Part shown: one piece after another, positions 40,093 through 49,248 of the stretch
How the letters are laid out: each line of letters starts with the position of its first letter
How positions within the stretch are numbered: the first letter of the stretch is position 1
From: an uncultured Clostridia bacterium
Lineage (GTDB): Bacteria > Bacillota > Clostridia > Christensenellales > Aristaeellaceae
Reading direction: 5' to 3'
Length of the DNA: 64,000 nt
Assembly: GCA_946407745.1 (NCBI GenBank)
Contig: CAMJPQ010000001.1
Location: 218,810 to 282,809, forward strand
Translations under genes and position numbers: made by a program
The notes under the pieces: model-generated
Told to the model about the DNA's origin: nothing
Databases searched by the model: none
The model's input: only the letters and a program-made list of their open reading frames with translations

Positions 40093-40275
40093 ATGCTCAT
40101 CCCCGGCCTCTACGAACAGATCATCAGCCAGGCCTTGTCCCGGGAGCTGGCTTCTGTTTCGGATGCGTGCAAGCATGTGGAAGCGCTGGACGCGGCGGAG
40201 GCGCCGCTGGCGCTGGCCGGGTATGTGGCGGAGGCGGTGCGCTCGGCGCTGGAGGCCATGCCGGAGGATACCACA
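40093..40275 (+). pseudogene. N-terminal fragment of a DUF3427-type helicase
   Basis: The frame starts MLIPGLYEQIISQALSREL and continues HVEALDAAEAPLALAGYVAE, VRSALEAMPED. This matches the beginning of DEAD-box helicases with a C-terminal DUF3427 (pattern xPGLYEQ...AEAPxxLAxYV). After about 60 residues the coding changes frame into a LytTR fragment. Over 90% of the gene is missing. Confidence 0.6.
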
Positions 40276-40514
40276 CCTTCGACGGCACCTACTCCGTGTT
40301 CCAGACGATCTCCCAGACGGAAAAGCAGCTCAGCGGCGGGGGCTTTGCCCGCTGCTCCAACGCCTGCCTGGTGAATCTGAAATACAAGGATTGCATCAAG
40401 GGCTACACGCTCTACATGACGGACGGCACCCGGCTGAAAATCAGCCAGCTGCGCAAAAAGGCGCTGCTGGGCGCCTGCGAAGCCTACAGGAATTCTTCCG
40501 ACAGCCAGGCCTGA
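40265..40514 (+). pseudogene. C-terminal fragment of a LytTR regulator
   Basis: A different frame from the helicase fragment reads YHTFDGTYSVFQTISQTEKQ, GGGFARCSNACLVNLKYKDC and GTRLKISQLRKKALLGA. This is the second half of a LytTR domain (compare FVRCDNSAMVNLKYVTAVQG in the regulator at 41216). The receiver domain and start are missing. It looks like the residue of a third LytTR system between the two intact ones. Confidence 0.75.
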
Positions 40515-40532
40515 TGACCGGGCCTCTTTTTT
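40507..40532 (+). terminator. Terminator of the lost LytTR gene
   Basis: AGGCC (40507-40511) and GGCCT (40521-40525) with the stop codon in the loop, followed by CTTTTTT. Confidence 0.65.
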
Positions 40533-40547
40533 CATGCCTGCCCAACA

Positions 40548-40631
40548 AAAAGTGCCTCCGATCCATTGATTTTCAATGGTCAGAGGCACTTTTGCGGTAT
40601 GGGGAAGGAGCTGTGAGGTTTTCACAGCCCC
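40548..40631. repeat. Two adjacent hairpins
   Basis: AAAAGTGCCTC (40548-40558) pairs with GAGGCACTTTT (40583-40593) and an inner CCATTG/CAATGG. Then GGAGCTGTGA (40607-40616) pairs with TCACAGCCCC (40622-40631). The second resembles the repeat at 30597-30644. Confidence 0.6.
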
Positions 40632-40642
40632 CATTTCCCCTG

Positions 40643-40900
40643 TTATCCGCCGAAGTGTTCCGTCTTGGAGGGCGGATTCCAGGTGGGATTGATTTTCCTG
40701 GGGCGACATTTCTCGGCGATCTTTACGTCGTTCTGAACCTCCTTCAGGATATCCAGTACATTGAAGTACGACAGCCTGCCCGCCAGCTGCCGGCATTTCA
40801 TCCAGGCTCCGGCCGCTGCATGATATGTTTTGCTGCCATCGATTGACGCGTGCTGGCTGCGGGACCGGGCGTGGGAAGTCTGAGATGATATGTTTTTCAT
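40643..40900 (-). CDS. Small hypothetical ORF, doubtful
   Basis: An 85-residue frame from ATG 40900: MKNISSQTSHARSRSQHASI, a helix with MKCRQLAGRLSYFNVLDILK, and an end with PTWNPPSKTEHFGG. The amphipathic helix and Trp-Asn-Pro-Pro tail look coding, but no family is recognised and no clear ribosome site is present. It could be a remnant. Confidence 0.4.
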   Translation of the reverse strand: MKNISSQTSHARSRSQHASIDGSKTYHAAAGAWMKCRQLAGRLSYFNVLDILKEVQNDVKIAEKCRPRKINPTWNPPSKTEHFGG

Positions 40901-41112
40901 CTGCAATCTGTGATAGGGTGTATGCAGCGAGACCGGAGCATGGCCCGGCTCACTTTTCACTTCCCGGCGTCTGGGGGGCTGGCCTATCAATCAGGATCCA
41001 GCCCTTTTGCCAGCGGCGAACAGAGCCGAATCGCAGATTCGGATGTGTTATCTGGCAATCATGCTCCCGCATACTGTATCCCCGATGCCGGCAGAATCCG
41101 CATAATCCCCCA

Positions 41113-41180
41113 ACCAATTTTTCCATTATTCATACAGATTTTTCGCGGCCGGGGCAAACAGGGCGCGGGTATGCTATAAT
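41113..41180 (+). promoter_or_regulatory. Regulator promoter of module 2 with LytTR-type direct repeats
   Basis: ACCAATTTTTC (41113-41123) and ACAGATTTTTC (41134-41144) are spaced exactly 21 bp. Thirty bases later comes an extended -10, TGCTATAAT (TATAAT at 41175-41180). No -35 is evident, consistent with activation. The regulator ATG is 36 bp downstream of the -10. Confidence 0.7.
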
Positions 41181-41215
41181 CTGCAGCAGAGAAGCATTGG
41201 AGAAGGAGGGGTTTC

Positions 41216-41914
41216 ATGATCCGCGTCGCGATTGTCGAGGACTCGCCGGAAACGCTCCGGCAGCTTCAGGGAATGATTGAGCGCTATGGACGGGAGAATG
41301 AGCGCGAGTTCCAGTTCAAGTGCTTCAGCAACGGGGTGGACTTCATCAGTGACTACATCCCTCAGTATGACTTGATCTTCATGGACATCGACATGCCCCT
41401 TCTGAGCGGCCTGGAGACCTCCCGCATCCTGAGAAAGCTGGACCGCGACGTGACGCTGATCTTCGTCACCAACCTGGAGCGCTACGCCATCAACGGCTAC
41501 GACGTCGGCGCTGTGGGCTTCATGGTCAAACCGCTCAACTATGCCACCTTCGCGATCCGCATGAACCAGTTCCTGCGGCATGTCGCGGAGGGGACGGAGC
41601 CCTTCCTGCTGGTGACCTCAAAGGACGGGATGGCCAAGGTGCCGCTCTCGGAGATCTACTATATTACTGTGGCCGGGCGATACGTTCTCCTGCACACCCG
41701 GAACGGGGACGTCGAGTGCCACAAGTCCATGAAGGCGCTGGAGCAGGAATTGCAGGTGCATGACTTTGTCCGCTGCGACAACTCCGCCATGGTCAACCTG
41801 AAGTATGTCACTGCCGTGCAGGGCAGCAGCGCGCAGGTTGCGGGCGTGACCGTCACCTGCTCGCGAAACGGCCGCAAAACGCTGCTTGACGCGTTTACGC
41901 TGTATCTGAAATGA
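41216..41914 (+). CDS. LytTR response regulator, module 2
   Basis: The 232-residue protein (RBS AGAAGGAGGGG) has a receiver domain with VEDSPE, phospho-acceptor Asp in LIFMDIDMPLLSG and FMVKPLNYATF. The LytTR domain starts near 125 (YYITVAGRYVLLHTRNGDVE; FVRCDNSAMVNLKYVTAVQG). It shares architecture with the module 1 regulator but differs in sequence, so the two pairs are paralogous rather than a recent copy. The repeats in its own promoter suggest autoregulation. Confidence 0.9.
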   Translation: MIRVAIVEDSPETLRQLQGMIERYGRENEREFQFKCFSNGVDFISDYIPQYDLIFMDIDMPLLSGLETSRILRKLDRDVTLIFVTNLERYAINGYDVGAVGFMVKPLNYATFAIRMNQFLRHVAEGTEPFLLVTSKDGMAKVPLSEIYYITVAGRYVLLHTRNGDVECHKSMKALEQELQVHDFVRCDNSAMVNLKYVTAVQGSSAQVAGVTVTCSRNGRKTLLDAFTLYLK

Positions 41915-41921
41915 GGGGGCC

Positions 41922-43220
41922 TTGCCTGTGGCTGCAGAGATGCTTGACTGGCTCACAAAGCTGACAACCGGGCGGAGCAATTTCGTGATCACGATCCTGA
42001 TCTGCGAAATGATCTACATCTGCCCTGTCCGCCCGCGCACCTTCCGCCGGCTGCCTGCCTGGGTGCTTCCGGCTGCCGGCATCCTGCTGTTCCTGGCGAT
42101 CGGCTTCTTCATGCCGCTGATCCCTGCCGGGCCGTTCGCCGTAACCATCACCACCCTTGCCATTTTTGCCCTGTCCCTGCTGATTCAGTGGGCAGTGCTG
42201 GAGGAGGATCCCTGGCGGATTCTCTTCAACGGCACAGCCGCCTATGCGACGCAGAATCTTGCGCTGAACCTCACTGAGCTGCTGATCCTCTTGCTGCACG
42301 CGGATGGCTGGTGGAAACCGCTGCTCCAGGCCGGCGTGCAGGGGCTGACCTGCCTTGCCTGCTACTTCCTGTTTGCCTGCAAGGCACGAAGCAGCGAGCT
42401 GCACCTGAACAAAGGCGTGGTGATTCAGCTGCTGCTGATCACCATCTTCGTCTCCAACTTCCTCTTCTCCTTCTTCGCAGCCAACCAGATGACCGCAAGC
42501 TACATCCACATCCCCCTGGCCGTCTGCTGCATGCTCACGCTGCAGCTGCAGTTTGCCGAGTTCCACGACAGCAATGTGCTGCGCGAAAAGGAGATCCTGG
42601 AGCGGCTTTTGTTCCGGGAGCAGAAGCGCCATGAGCTGATGCAGGAGACCATCGACATCATCAACATCAAGAGCCATGATCTGAAGAGGCAGGTGCAGCT
42701 GATCCGCCGCCTGGGCGCCCTGCCGGACAATGTGCTGCAGGAAGTGGAGAGCGCGGTCAACGCCTATGATGCCATGGTGGACACCGGCAGCCACAGCCTG
42801 GATCTGATCATCCTGGAGGAGAAGCTGCTCTGCGAGAAGCATCACATCCCCATGGACGTCATGGCGGACGGCAAGGTGCTGGACTTTATCCCGCCCGCCG
42901 ATCTCTACTCCCTGATCGGCAACGGCCTGCGCAATGCGGTGGAGCACTCCCTCAAGGAGAACGAGCAGCAGCGCAGCATCACCCTGACCATCCACCAGGC
43001 TGGCGGATACGCCATTGTTCAGATCACCAACTATTGCTCTACGCCCATCACCTTTGTGGGCGGCATGCCAAAGACCGAAAAGGAGGACAGGCGCTTCCAC
43101 GGCTACGGCCTCAAGAGCATGGAGTACGTCGTCAAGAAATACGGCGGCAACATGGTGCTGGACTACCGCGACAACGTGTTCATGGTCAAGATCATCATCC
43201 CGCTGGATCGTCCCGCCTGA
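41922..43220 (+). CDS. AgrC-like sensor histidine kinase, module 2
   Basis: The 432-residue protein starts at TTG 41922, seven bases after GAGGGGG; GTG 41928 is an alternative. It has six predicted N-terminal membrane helices (about 20-205), a His motif in NIKSHDLKRQVQLIRRLG (His near 249) and a GHKL ATPase (SLIGNGLRNAVEHSLKE; FHGYGLKSMEYVVKKYGG). It forms an operon with the regulator. The signal is unknown; by context it may sense sugars, cell-wall or peptide signals. Confidence 0.86.
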   Translation: MPVAAEMLDWLTKLTTGRSNFVITILICEMIYICPVRPRTFRRLPAWVLPAAGILLFLAIGFFMPLIPAGPFAVTITTLAIFALSLLIQWAVLEEDPWRILFNGTAAYATQNLALNLTELLILLLHADGWWKPLLQAGVQGLTCLACYFLFACKARSSELHLNKGVVIQLLLITIFVSNFLFSFFAANQMTASYIHIPLAVCCMLTLQLQFAEFHDSNVLREKEILERLLFREQKRHELMQETIDIINIKSHDLKRQVQLIRRLGALPDNVLQEVESAVNAYDAMVDTGSHSLDLIILEEKLLCEKHHIPMDVMADGKVLDFIPPADLYSLIGNGLRNAVEHSLKENEQQRSITLTIHQAGGYAIVQITNYCSTPITFVGGMPKTEKEDRRFHGYGLKSMEYVVKKYGGNMVLDYRDNVFMVKIIIPLDRPA

Positions 43221-43358
43221 CCCTCCCGCTTCTGGATTCTGCCAGCGCTTCCGCTGGCTTTTTGTTGCGCTGCAGGGATGCTCTCACGCCGAACCATATG
43301 CGTTATGGTGAGTTAGATTCCGAATTTTACAGAATAACGACCGATTTTTGCAGACGCA

Positions 43359-43427
43359 ACCGCTTTTGTCACCGAAAGCGCAGGTTTTTCGGAAACCGCG
43401 CCGGGCGGTGGACGGATGTGGTAAGAT
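43359..43427 (+). promoter_or_regulatory. GH3 promoter of module 2 with LytTR-type direct repeats
   Basis: ACCGCTTTTGT (43359-43369) and GCAGGTTTTTC (43380-43390) lie 21 bp apart, with a further ACCGATTTTTG at 43340. Thirty-one bases after the last repeat is TAAGAT (43422-43427). Motif and spacing match the regulator promoter of the same module. AAAGGAGGATGAGCC precedes the GH3 start. Confidence 0.6.
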
Positions 43428-43480
43428 GATGCCAGCATAAGGCGCGTGTGCCTTATCAGACGTTCAAAGGAGGATGAGCC

Positions 43481-45937
43481 ATGAAGACTACCACCAAGCG
43501 GTTTGCTTTGCTGGTCGCGGCTGTCATGCTGATGTCCGTGATCGCTGTCCCCTCGTTCGCCGAGGGAGCCAAGTGGACCGAGACTGACACCGGCGACGGC
43601 TGGTTCCTGGTCACCAATGAGGGCGGAACCACGCTGGGTTATTCCAAGCTGTCCGGGAAGGCCCTGCTGGAAGTGGACGGCTATGCTTTCAAGGATCTCA
43701 ATGGCAACGGCGCCCTGGACACCTATGAGGACTGGCGCCTGACGCCCGAAGAGCGCGCCAAGGGCCTGGTGGACCTGATGAGCGGCGAGGAAATCGCTCC
43801 TTATCTGAGCCACGGCGGCTGGGGCACGTTCTCGGAAGACCGCGACATGTTCCGCAGTGAGGAAACCAACGCCAACGGCATGAAGTTCATCAAGGCCGGC
43901 GGCCGCGGCGGCGTCACCCGCAACATGGGCAACACCCAGGAAAGCAACATCAGCCACGCCAAGTGGGTCAACCTGATCCAGGAGCTGTGCGAGGAGCTGC
44001 CCTACGGTCTGCCCGCCATGATCTCCATCGACCCGAACGGCCAGTCCGGCATCGTGCAGACGCTGTCTCTGGCTGCAACCTTCGATCCCGCGGTGGCGCT
44101 GGAAGTCGGCAAGTCCTACTCCAAGCAGTACCGTGCGGCCGGCGTCTCCATGATGCTTGGACCGCAGGTCGACGTTGCGACCTCTCCGCTGATGCAGCGC
44201 GGCAGCGGCACCTACGGTGAGGATCCCGCCCTGGACCGCGACATCGCGGAAGGCTTTGTCTCCGGCATGCAGTCCACCTTTGCCGAGGATGGCACGGATC
44301 TGGGCTGGGGCCCCGACTCCGTCATGACCATTATGAAGCACTGGGTCGGCGCCGGCGCTCAGGAAGGCGGCCGCGATGACCACTCCTCCGAGTTTGCCGT
44401 GTACCCCGGCCACAACTTCGAAGCGCAGCTGATCCCCTTCGTGGACGGCGCCTTCAACCTGAAGCACTCCATCACCGGCAAGGCCGGCGGCATCATGACC
44501 AACTACTCCGTCAACACCGACCTGAACAACAAGCTGGCCTATGAAGGCGAGCAGTACTACGGCGGTGCCTTCGCGGCCTACAAGTATGACCTGCTCAAGC
44601 AGATCGGCTGGGACGGCTACATCATCTCCGACTGGGGCCCCCTGTCCGGCGGCAACGGCGCCTGGGGCTGGAAGGAATACACCAACGGCGAGCGTGTCGC
44701 CCGCGCGATCTCTCTGGGCATGAACCAGATGGGCGGCTTCAGCGACATGGACGCCATGCAGGAAGGCTGGGAGATCCTCTGCGACGATTACGGCGAGGAG
44801 AAGGCGCTTGAGCTCATGCGTGCCTGCGCGTACAAGAACGCTGTGGCCTGCATGCGCCTAGGCCTGTTCGACAATCCCTACTGCTCCATCCAGCACGTCA
44901 TCGAGACCAACTGGACCGAAGAGACCATCGCCTACGGCATCGAGACCCAGCTCAAGGCCATGGTCATGCTGAAGAACAACGGCCTGATCAAGGACAACAC
45001 CGCCTCCGAAGAAAAGCTGACCGTGTACATGCCCGCGAGCTTCACCGCCGGCGGCATGGTTTCCGGCTGGCGCGGACCGTCCTATCAGAAGGCCAAGGCT
45101 GAGTTCGGCTTCAGCGTGCCCGAGCTGGAGAAGTACTTCAACGTGATCACCGACACCATCGGCGAACCCACCGGTAAGGCGCCCGACGACACCGAGGAGT
45201 ATCAGCTGAGCGACATCACCGCCCCCTCTGCGGAAGAGCTGGCGAATGTTGACTTCATCCTGATGCCCATGAACGGACCGTACACTGCCTCCAGCGTGGA
45301 CGACAAGTATGACGCTGAGGCGGACGAGGAGTACGGCATGTACACCGCGCCCAACCTGCAGTATCACGGCCGCACCGCCTCCGGCGCCCGCAACCCCTCC
45401 ATCGGCGGCGAGATGCAGACCATCACCTTCAACGACGGCTACGAGATGCAGACCTCCATCCGCAAGGCGAACCTGTCCTACTGGAACAAGACTGTCGCCG
45501 ACGCCACCACCATCACCCAGCTGCAGAAGCTGGAAGAGCTCAAGGCCATGGGCCTGGCGGCTCCGATCGTGGTCGTGATGAAGGCCAACAACTCCGGCGC
45601 GATGTGCTGGCACGAGGTTGAGCCTCTGGCGGACGTGATCTTCTATCGCTACGGCAGCGTCTCCGACACGGCCGCGGCCCAGATCCTCGCCGGCAAGGTT
45701 GAGCCCTCCGCTCTGCTGGTGCAGCAGCAGCCCATCTCCATGGAAGTCGTGGACAAGGATCAGGAAGACGTCCCGCGCGACCTGGAGTGCTATGTGGATG
45801 CCGCCGGCAACGCCTACGATTTCGCCTTCGGCCTGAACTGGTCCGGCAAGATCGAGGACGAGCGCGTGGCGACCTACACCGCTGCCCCGCTGACCAAGGT
45901 CGAGAACATGGAATTCAAGTATGCTGACGCCATGTAA
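43481..45937 (+). CDS. Secreted GH3 glycoside hydrolase
   Basis: The 818-residue protein has a signal peptide (MKTTTKRFALLVAAVMLMSV, cleavage likely after FAEG's Ala). FKDLNGNGALDTYEDWRLTP near residue 70 is a calcium-binding-like EF motif typical of some GH3 proteins. The TIM barrel (about 85-430) contains the Lys-His pair in IMKHWVGAGAQEGGR and the nucleophile Asp in GYIISDWGPLSGG. The alpha/beta domain follows (about 490-800). It is in the usual domain order, unlike its neighbour. It would release sugars from beta-glycosides outside the cell. Confidence 0.87.
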   Translation: MKTTTKRFALLVAAVMLMSVIAVPSFAEGAKWTETDTGDGWFLVTNEGGTTLGYSKLSGKALLEVDGYAFKDLNGNGALDTYEDWRLTPEERAKGLVDLMSGEEIAPYLSHGGWGTFSEDRDMFRSEETNANGMKFIKAGGRGGVTRNMGNTQESNISHAKWVNLIQELCEELPYGLPAMISIDPNGQSGIVQTLSLAATFDPAVALEVGKSYSKQYRAAGVSMMLGPQVDVATSPLMQRGSGTYGEDPALDRDIAEGFVSGMQSTFAEDGTDLGWGPDSVMTIMKHWVGAGAQEGGRDDHSSEFAVYPGHNFEAQLIPFVDGAFNLKHSITGKAGGIMTNYSVNTDLNNKLAYEGEQYYGGAFAAYKYDLLKQIGWDGYIISDWGPLSGGNGAWGWKEYTNGERVARAISLGMNQMGGFSDMDAMQEGWEILCDDYGEEKALELMRACAYKNAVACMRLGLFDNPYCSIQHVIETNWTEETIAYGIETQLKAMVMLKNNGLIKDNTASEEKLTVYMPASFTAGGMVSGWRGPSYQKAKAEFGFSVPELEKYFNVITDTIGEPTGKAPDDTEEYQLSDITAPSAEELANVDFILMPMNGPYTASSVDDKYDAEADEEYGMYTAPNLQYHGRTASGARNPSIGGEMQTITFNDGYEMQTSIRKANLSYWNKTVADATTITQLQKLEELKAMGLAAPIVVVMKANNSGAMCWHEVEPLADVIFYRYGSVSDTAAAQILAGKVEPSALLVQQQPISMEVVDKDQEDVPRDLECYVDAAGNAYDFAFGLNWSGKIEDERVATYTAAPLTKVENMEFKYADAM

Positions 45938-46080
45938 GCCTGGCGCTTGACTGACGAAGGCACACCCCATCTGACAGAGGGGGGCAGGGGGAAGCCCCTG
46001 CCCCCTTATCCACATGATGCAGCCGGAGCCGGAGGCGTGGAACTGCTCTTGCGCCCAGCTCCGCAAGGAGGGAATGTTCC

Positions 46081-49000
46081 TTGGCAGAACTGATTATCAA
46101 CATTCTGTCGCCCATCGTTGTCTCCATGGGCGCCAGCGCCGCCGACGTGGCCAATTATGTGCACGCGGTGGAGCCCCAGATCAACATCATCCTGATCGCC
46201 CTGGCCGTCATGATCGTGATCATGATTGCGGCGCACTGGATCGCGAAGAAGGGCAACCGCCACGTGATCCGCTGGACGGCTGCCATCGCGTGGCTGGCCG
46301 TGGTGGTGTTCGCCGCCAATCAGATGGTGCAGGGCCCGCTGAAGGCCATCCTGTCAAACGTCACCAGCGCTCCCAAGGCGGAGTTCTCCGAGGACATCGT
46401 GGCCAACAGCCGCCAGACGACAGCGGACGTGGGCACCGAGGGCATCGTTCTGGTGAAGAACAACGGCCTGCTGCCCCTCAAGGACACCCCCAACCTGAAC
46501 GTGTTCGGCTGGGCGTCCTGCTATCCGGTCTACAGCGGCACCGGCTCCGCCTCCGCCGGCGATGCGGGCCCCGCGGTCAGCACCCTGGCCTCCCTGCGCG
46601 ATGCCGGCTTTGACACGAACGCAGACCTGCGAAAGCTCTACCTCAATTATTCCAAGGCCTACAAGACCAACCGTCCGTCCATCACCATGCAGCAGCAGGA
46701 CTGGACCCTGCCCGAGCCGCCCCGCAGCAAGTACACGGAGCAGATGATGACGGACGCCGTGGCCTATTCCGACACGGCCGTCATCGTCATTGGCCGCAGC
46801 GGCGGCGAGAACGCCGATCTGCCCGCCGACATGAACGCCGTCATCAAGGGCACCTACAACGTGGCCAAATCCGGCGTCATCGACAGCAAGTATGCCGGCA
46901 ACTACGGCTACACCGGCGGCGTCTACAACAACAACAGCACCGAATACGACGACTTCGAGCCCGGCGAGCACTACCTTGAGCTCTCCCGCACCGAGGAAGA
47001 CATGGTCGATCTCGTGTGCTCCACGTTCAAGAAGGTCATCGTCGTCATCAATGCCAACAATGCCATGGAGCTGGACTGGGTCGACAAGTATGACAGCATC
47101 GGCGCCGTTCTGCTGGTGCCCGGCACGGGCAACGCCGGCATGACGGCCCTGGGCGGCATCCTGAACGGCTCCGTCAACCCCTCCGGCCGCACGGTAGACA
47201 CCTATCTGAAGGACCTCACCCTGGCGCCGTCCTTCAACCACAGCGGCAACTCCGGCAATCATCTCTTCACCGGCAGCAATGCCGAGGACCTGATCAAGCG
47301 CGTGGGCCGTAACGACATCAGCTTCCAGGGCGTGATCTCCTTCACCGATTATGTCGAAGGCATCTACATGGGCTACAAGTTCTACGAGACGGCCGCCGAG
47401 GAAGGCGCCATCAACTATGACGAGTATGTCCAGTATCCCTTCGGCTACGGCCTGAGCTACACCACCTTCGAGCAGAAGATCACGGACTTCCAGCAGGACG
47501 ACACCACCCTGATCGTGTCCGTGCAGGTCACCAACACCGGCAGCGTGGCCGGCAAGGAAGTGGTGGAGCTGTACTTCACGCCGCCCTATGTGAACGGCGG
47601 CATCGAGAAGGCCTCCGTGAACCTGCTCGACTTCGGCAAGACCGGCATGCTGGAGCCCGGCGTCTCCGAGACCATCACGCTGACGGTTCCCATGGAGAAC
47701 CTGGCCAGCTACGACTCCGGCAAGGTGAAGACCGCGAACGGCGGCTGGGTGCTGGAGGCCGGCGAATACAGCGTCTCCATCCGCCGCAGCGCCCATGAGG
47801 TCATCGAGAGCAAGACCTTCACCCTGAGCGCGGACAAGATCTATGACGGCGGCGCCCGTCCCAGCGACAAGACCGCCGTGGAGAACCGCTTCCCCTCCAT
47901 GGAGGGCGCCGACAAGACCTACGTCTCCCGCAAGGATCACTTCGCCAATCTGGCGGAGGCCACCGCCCCGCATGCGAGCCTGGAGCTGGAAAAGGACGAG
48001 GCCAAGGCTGTGCAGAACTGGGCCTTCGGCAACCGCAACTATGACCCGACCGATCATGACAACCCCGAGGACGTGATGCCCACCATGGGCGCGAAGAACG
48101 GGCTGAAGCTGGCCGATCTGGCCGGCAAGGCCTACGACGACCCGCAGTGGGAGCTGCTCCTGGATCAGCTGACGCTGGAGGACATGGTCACCCTGATCAA
48201 CACCGCCGGCTGGAATACCGCCGCCATCGAGTCTGTGGGCAAGGTCGGCACCTTCGAGTTCGACGGCCCCTCCGGCTTCTCCAACTATCTGACCGGCCAG
48301 ATGGGCACCCAGTTCACTACGGAAGTGCTGCTGGCGCAGACCTGGAGCAAGGCCCTGGCCGAGCAGGTGGGCGATGCCATCGCGCAGGAATTCGCCAATG
48401 CGAACAGCTTCGGCTGGTATGGCCCGGCGATGAACCTGCACCGCTCCGCCTTCTCCGGCCGCAACTTCGAGTACTATTCCGAGGACGGCACCCTCTCCGG
48501 CCTGATCGCCTCCGCGGAGGTGAACGGAGCGGCGAAGTTCGGCGTCTATCCCTATCTGAAGCACTTCGCGGCCAACGATCAGGAGACCAACCGCTGCGCC
48601 TTCCTGCTCACCTACATGACCGAGCAGAACCTCCGCGAGAACGTCCTGAAGCCCTTTGAGACCGTGGTCAAGAACTTCGACTTCGAGCACCGCGTGATGG
48701 GCATCATGACCGCCTACAACTTCCTGGGCACCACCCCGGTCATCAGCAGCAAGCCGCTCCTGACCGACGTGCTCCGCGGCGAGTGGGGCTTTGTCGGCAG
48801 CGTCATCTCGGACTACAACGGCTCCTACGGCTATCAGATCAGCGACGCGGCTGTCCGCGCCGGCAACGACCTGATGCTGGGCCAGGGCATGGCTGAGTCC
48901 AACAAGTTCACCGACACGGATTCTGCCACGCTGGTGCTCGCCATGCGCCGCGCGTGCAAGAACGTGCTCTACACCACCGCAAACAGCGGCTACTACGCCG

Positions 49001-49176
49001 ATGTGGTCGCAGACGCGGAAGCGGCTGCCGCAGCCGAAGAAGCAGCCAGGAACGTCAACGTCGTGGACGAGTTGATGGGCAAGGTCAACCTGGGCGCAGG
49101 CCTGGGCCTTGGCGCGATCTGGCTGATCGTGATGGCCCGCTGGCTGCTGAAGAAGAAGGCCGGGGCTGCTGCCTGA
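46081..49176 (+). CDS. Membrane-anchored, domain-permuted GH3 protein, module 2
   Basis: The 1031-residue protein starts at TTG 46081 behind AAGGAGGG. Two N-terminal membrane helices (about 35-57 and 66-85) and one C-terminal helix (about 1003-1022, followed by LLKKKAGAA) anchor it. Domains in order: alpha/beta (about 100-390, EGIVLVKNNGLLPLKDTPNL), fibronectin-III-like (YVQYPFGYGLSYTTFEQK, about 445-580), TIM barrel (about 680-980) with YLKHFAANDQETNR and the nucleophile Asp in GSVISDYNGS. This is the same permuted plan as the GH3 of module 1. Confidence 0.84.
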   Translation: MAELIINILSPIVVSMGASAADVANYVHAVEPQINIILIALAVMIVIMIAAHWIAKKGNRHVIRWTAAIAWLAVVVFAANQMVQGPLKAILSNVTSAPKAEFSEDIVANSRQTTADVGTEGIVLVKNNGLLPLKDTPNLNVFGWASCYPVYSGTGSASAGDAGPAVSTLASLRDAGFDTNADLRKLYLNYSKAYKTNRPSITMQQQDWTLPEPPRSKYTEQMMTDAVAYSDTAVIVIGRSGGENADLPADMNAVIKGTYNVAKSGVIDSKYAGNYGYTGGVYNNNSTEYDDFEPGEHYLELSRTEEDMVDLVCSTFKKVIVVINANNAMELDWVDKYDSIGAVLLVPGTGNAGMTALGGILNGSVNPSGRTVDTYLKDLTLAPSFNHSGNSGNHLFTGSNAEDLIKRVGRNDISFQGVISFTDYVEGIYMGYKFYETAAEEGAINYDEYVQYPFGYGLSYTTFEQKITDFQQDDTTLIVSVQVTNTGSVAGKEVVELYFTPPYVNGGIEKASVNLLDFGKTGMLEPGVSETITLTVPMENLASYDSGKVKTANGGWVLEAGEYSVSIRRSAHEVIESKTFTLSADKIYDGGARPSDKTAVENRFPSMEGADKTYVSRKDHFANLAEATAPHASLELEKDEAKAVQNWAFGNRNYDPTDHDNPEDVMPTMGAKNGLKLADLAGKAYDDPQWELLLDQLTLEDMVTLINTAGWNTAAIESVGKVGTFEFDGPSGFSNYLTGQMGTQFTTEVLLAQTWSKALAEQVGDAIAQEFANANSFGWYGPAMNLHRSAFSGRNFEYYSEDGTLSGLIASAEVNGAAKFGVYPYLKHFAANDQETNRCAFLLTYMTEQNLRENVLKPFETVVKNFDFEHRVMGIMTAYNFLGTTPVISSKPLLTDVLRGEWGFVGSVISDYNGSYGYQISDAAVRAGNDLMLGQGMAESNKFTDTDSATLVLAMRRACKNVLYTTANSGYYADVVADAEAAAAAEEAARNVNVVDELMGKVNLGAGLGLGAIWLIVMARWLLKKKAGAAA

Positions 49177-49248
49177 TCTCCATGAAAGGCCGTCTCCTCT
49201 CTCCTTCGGGAGGGAGGAGCGGTCAATGAATCAAGAGAGGGAAAAGCA

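Noticed and set aside
36814..43220. An agr-type quorum-sensing locus with its own peptide
   Set aside because: Kinases and regulators are of the right class, but no AgrB-like protease or AgrD-like peptide gene could be found in the gaps.
46354..48690. A 778-codon minus-strand frame opposite the membrane-anchored GH3
   Set aside because: Composition (Leu/His/Val/Gly-rich) mirrors the GC-biased third positions of the GH3 gene; no ribosome site and no domain.
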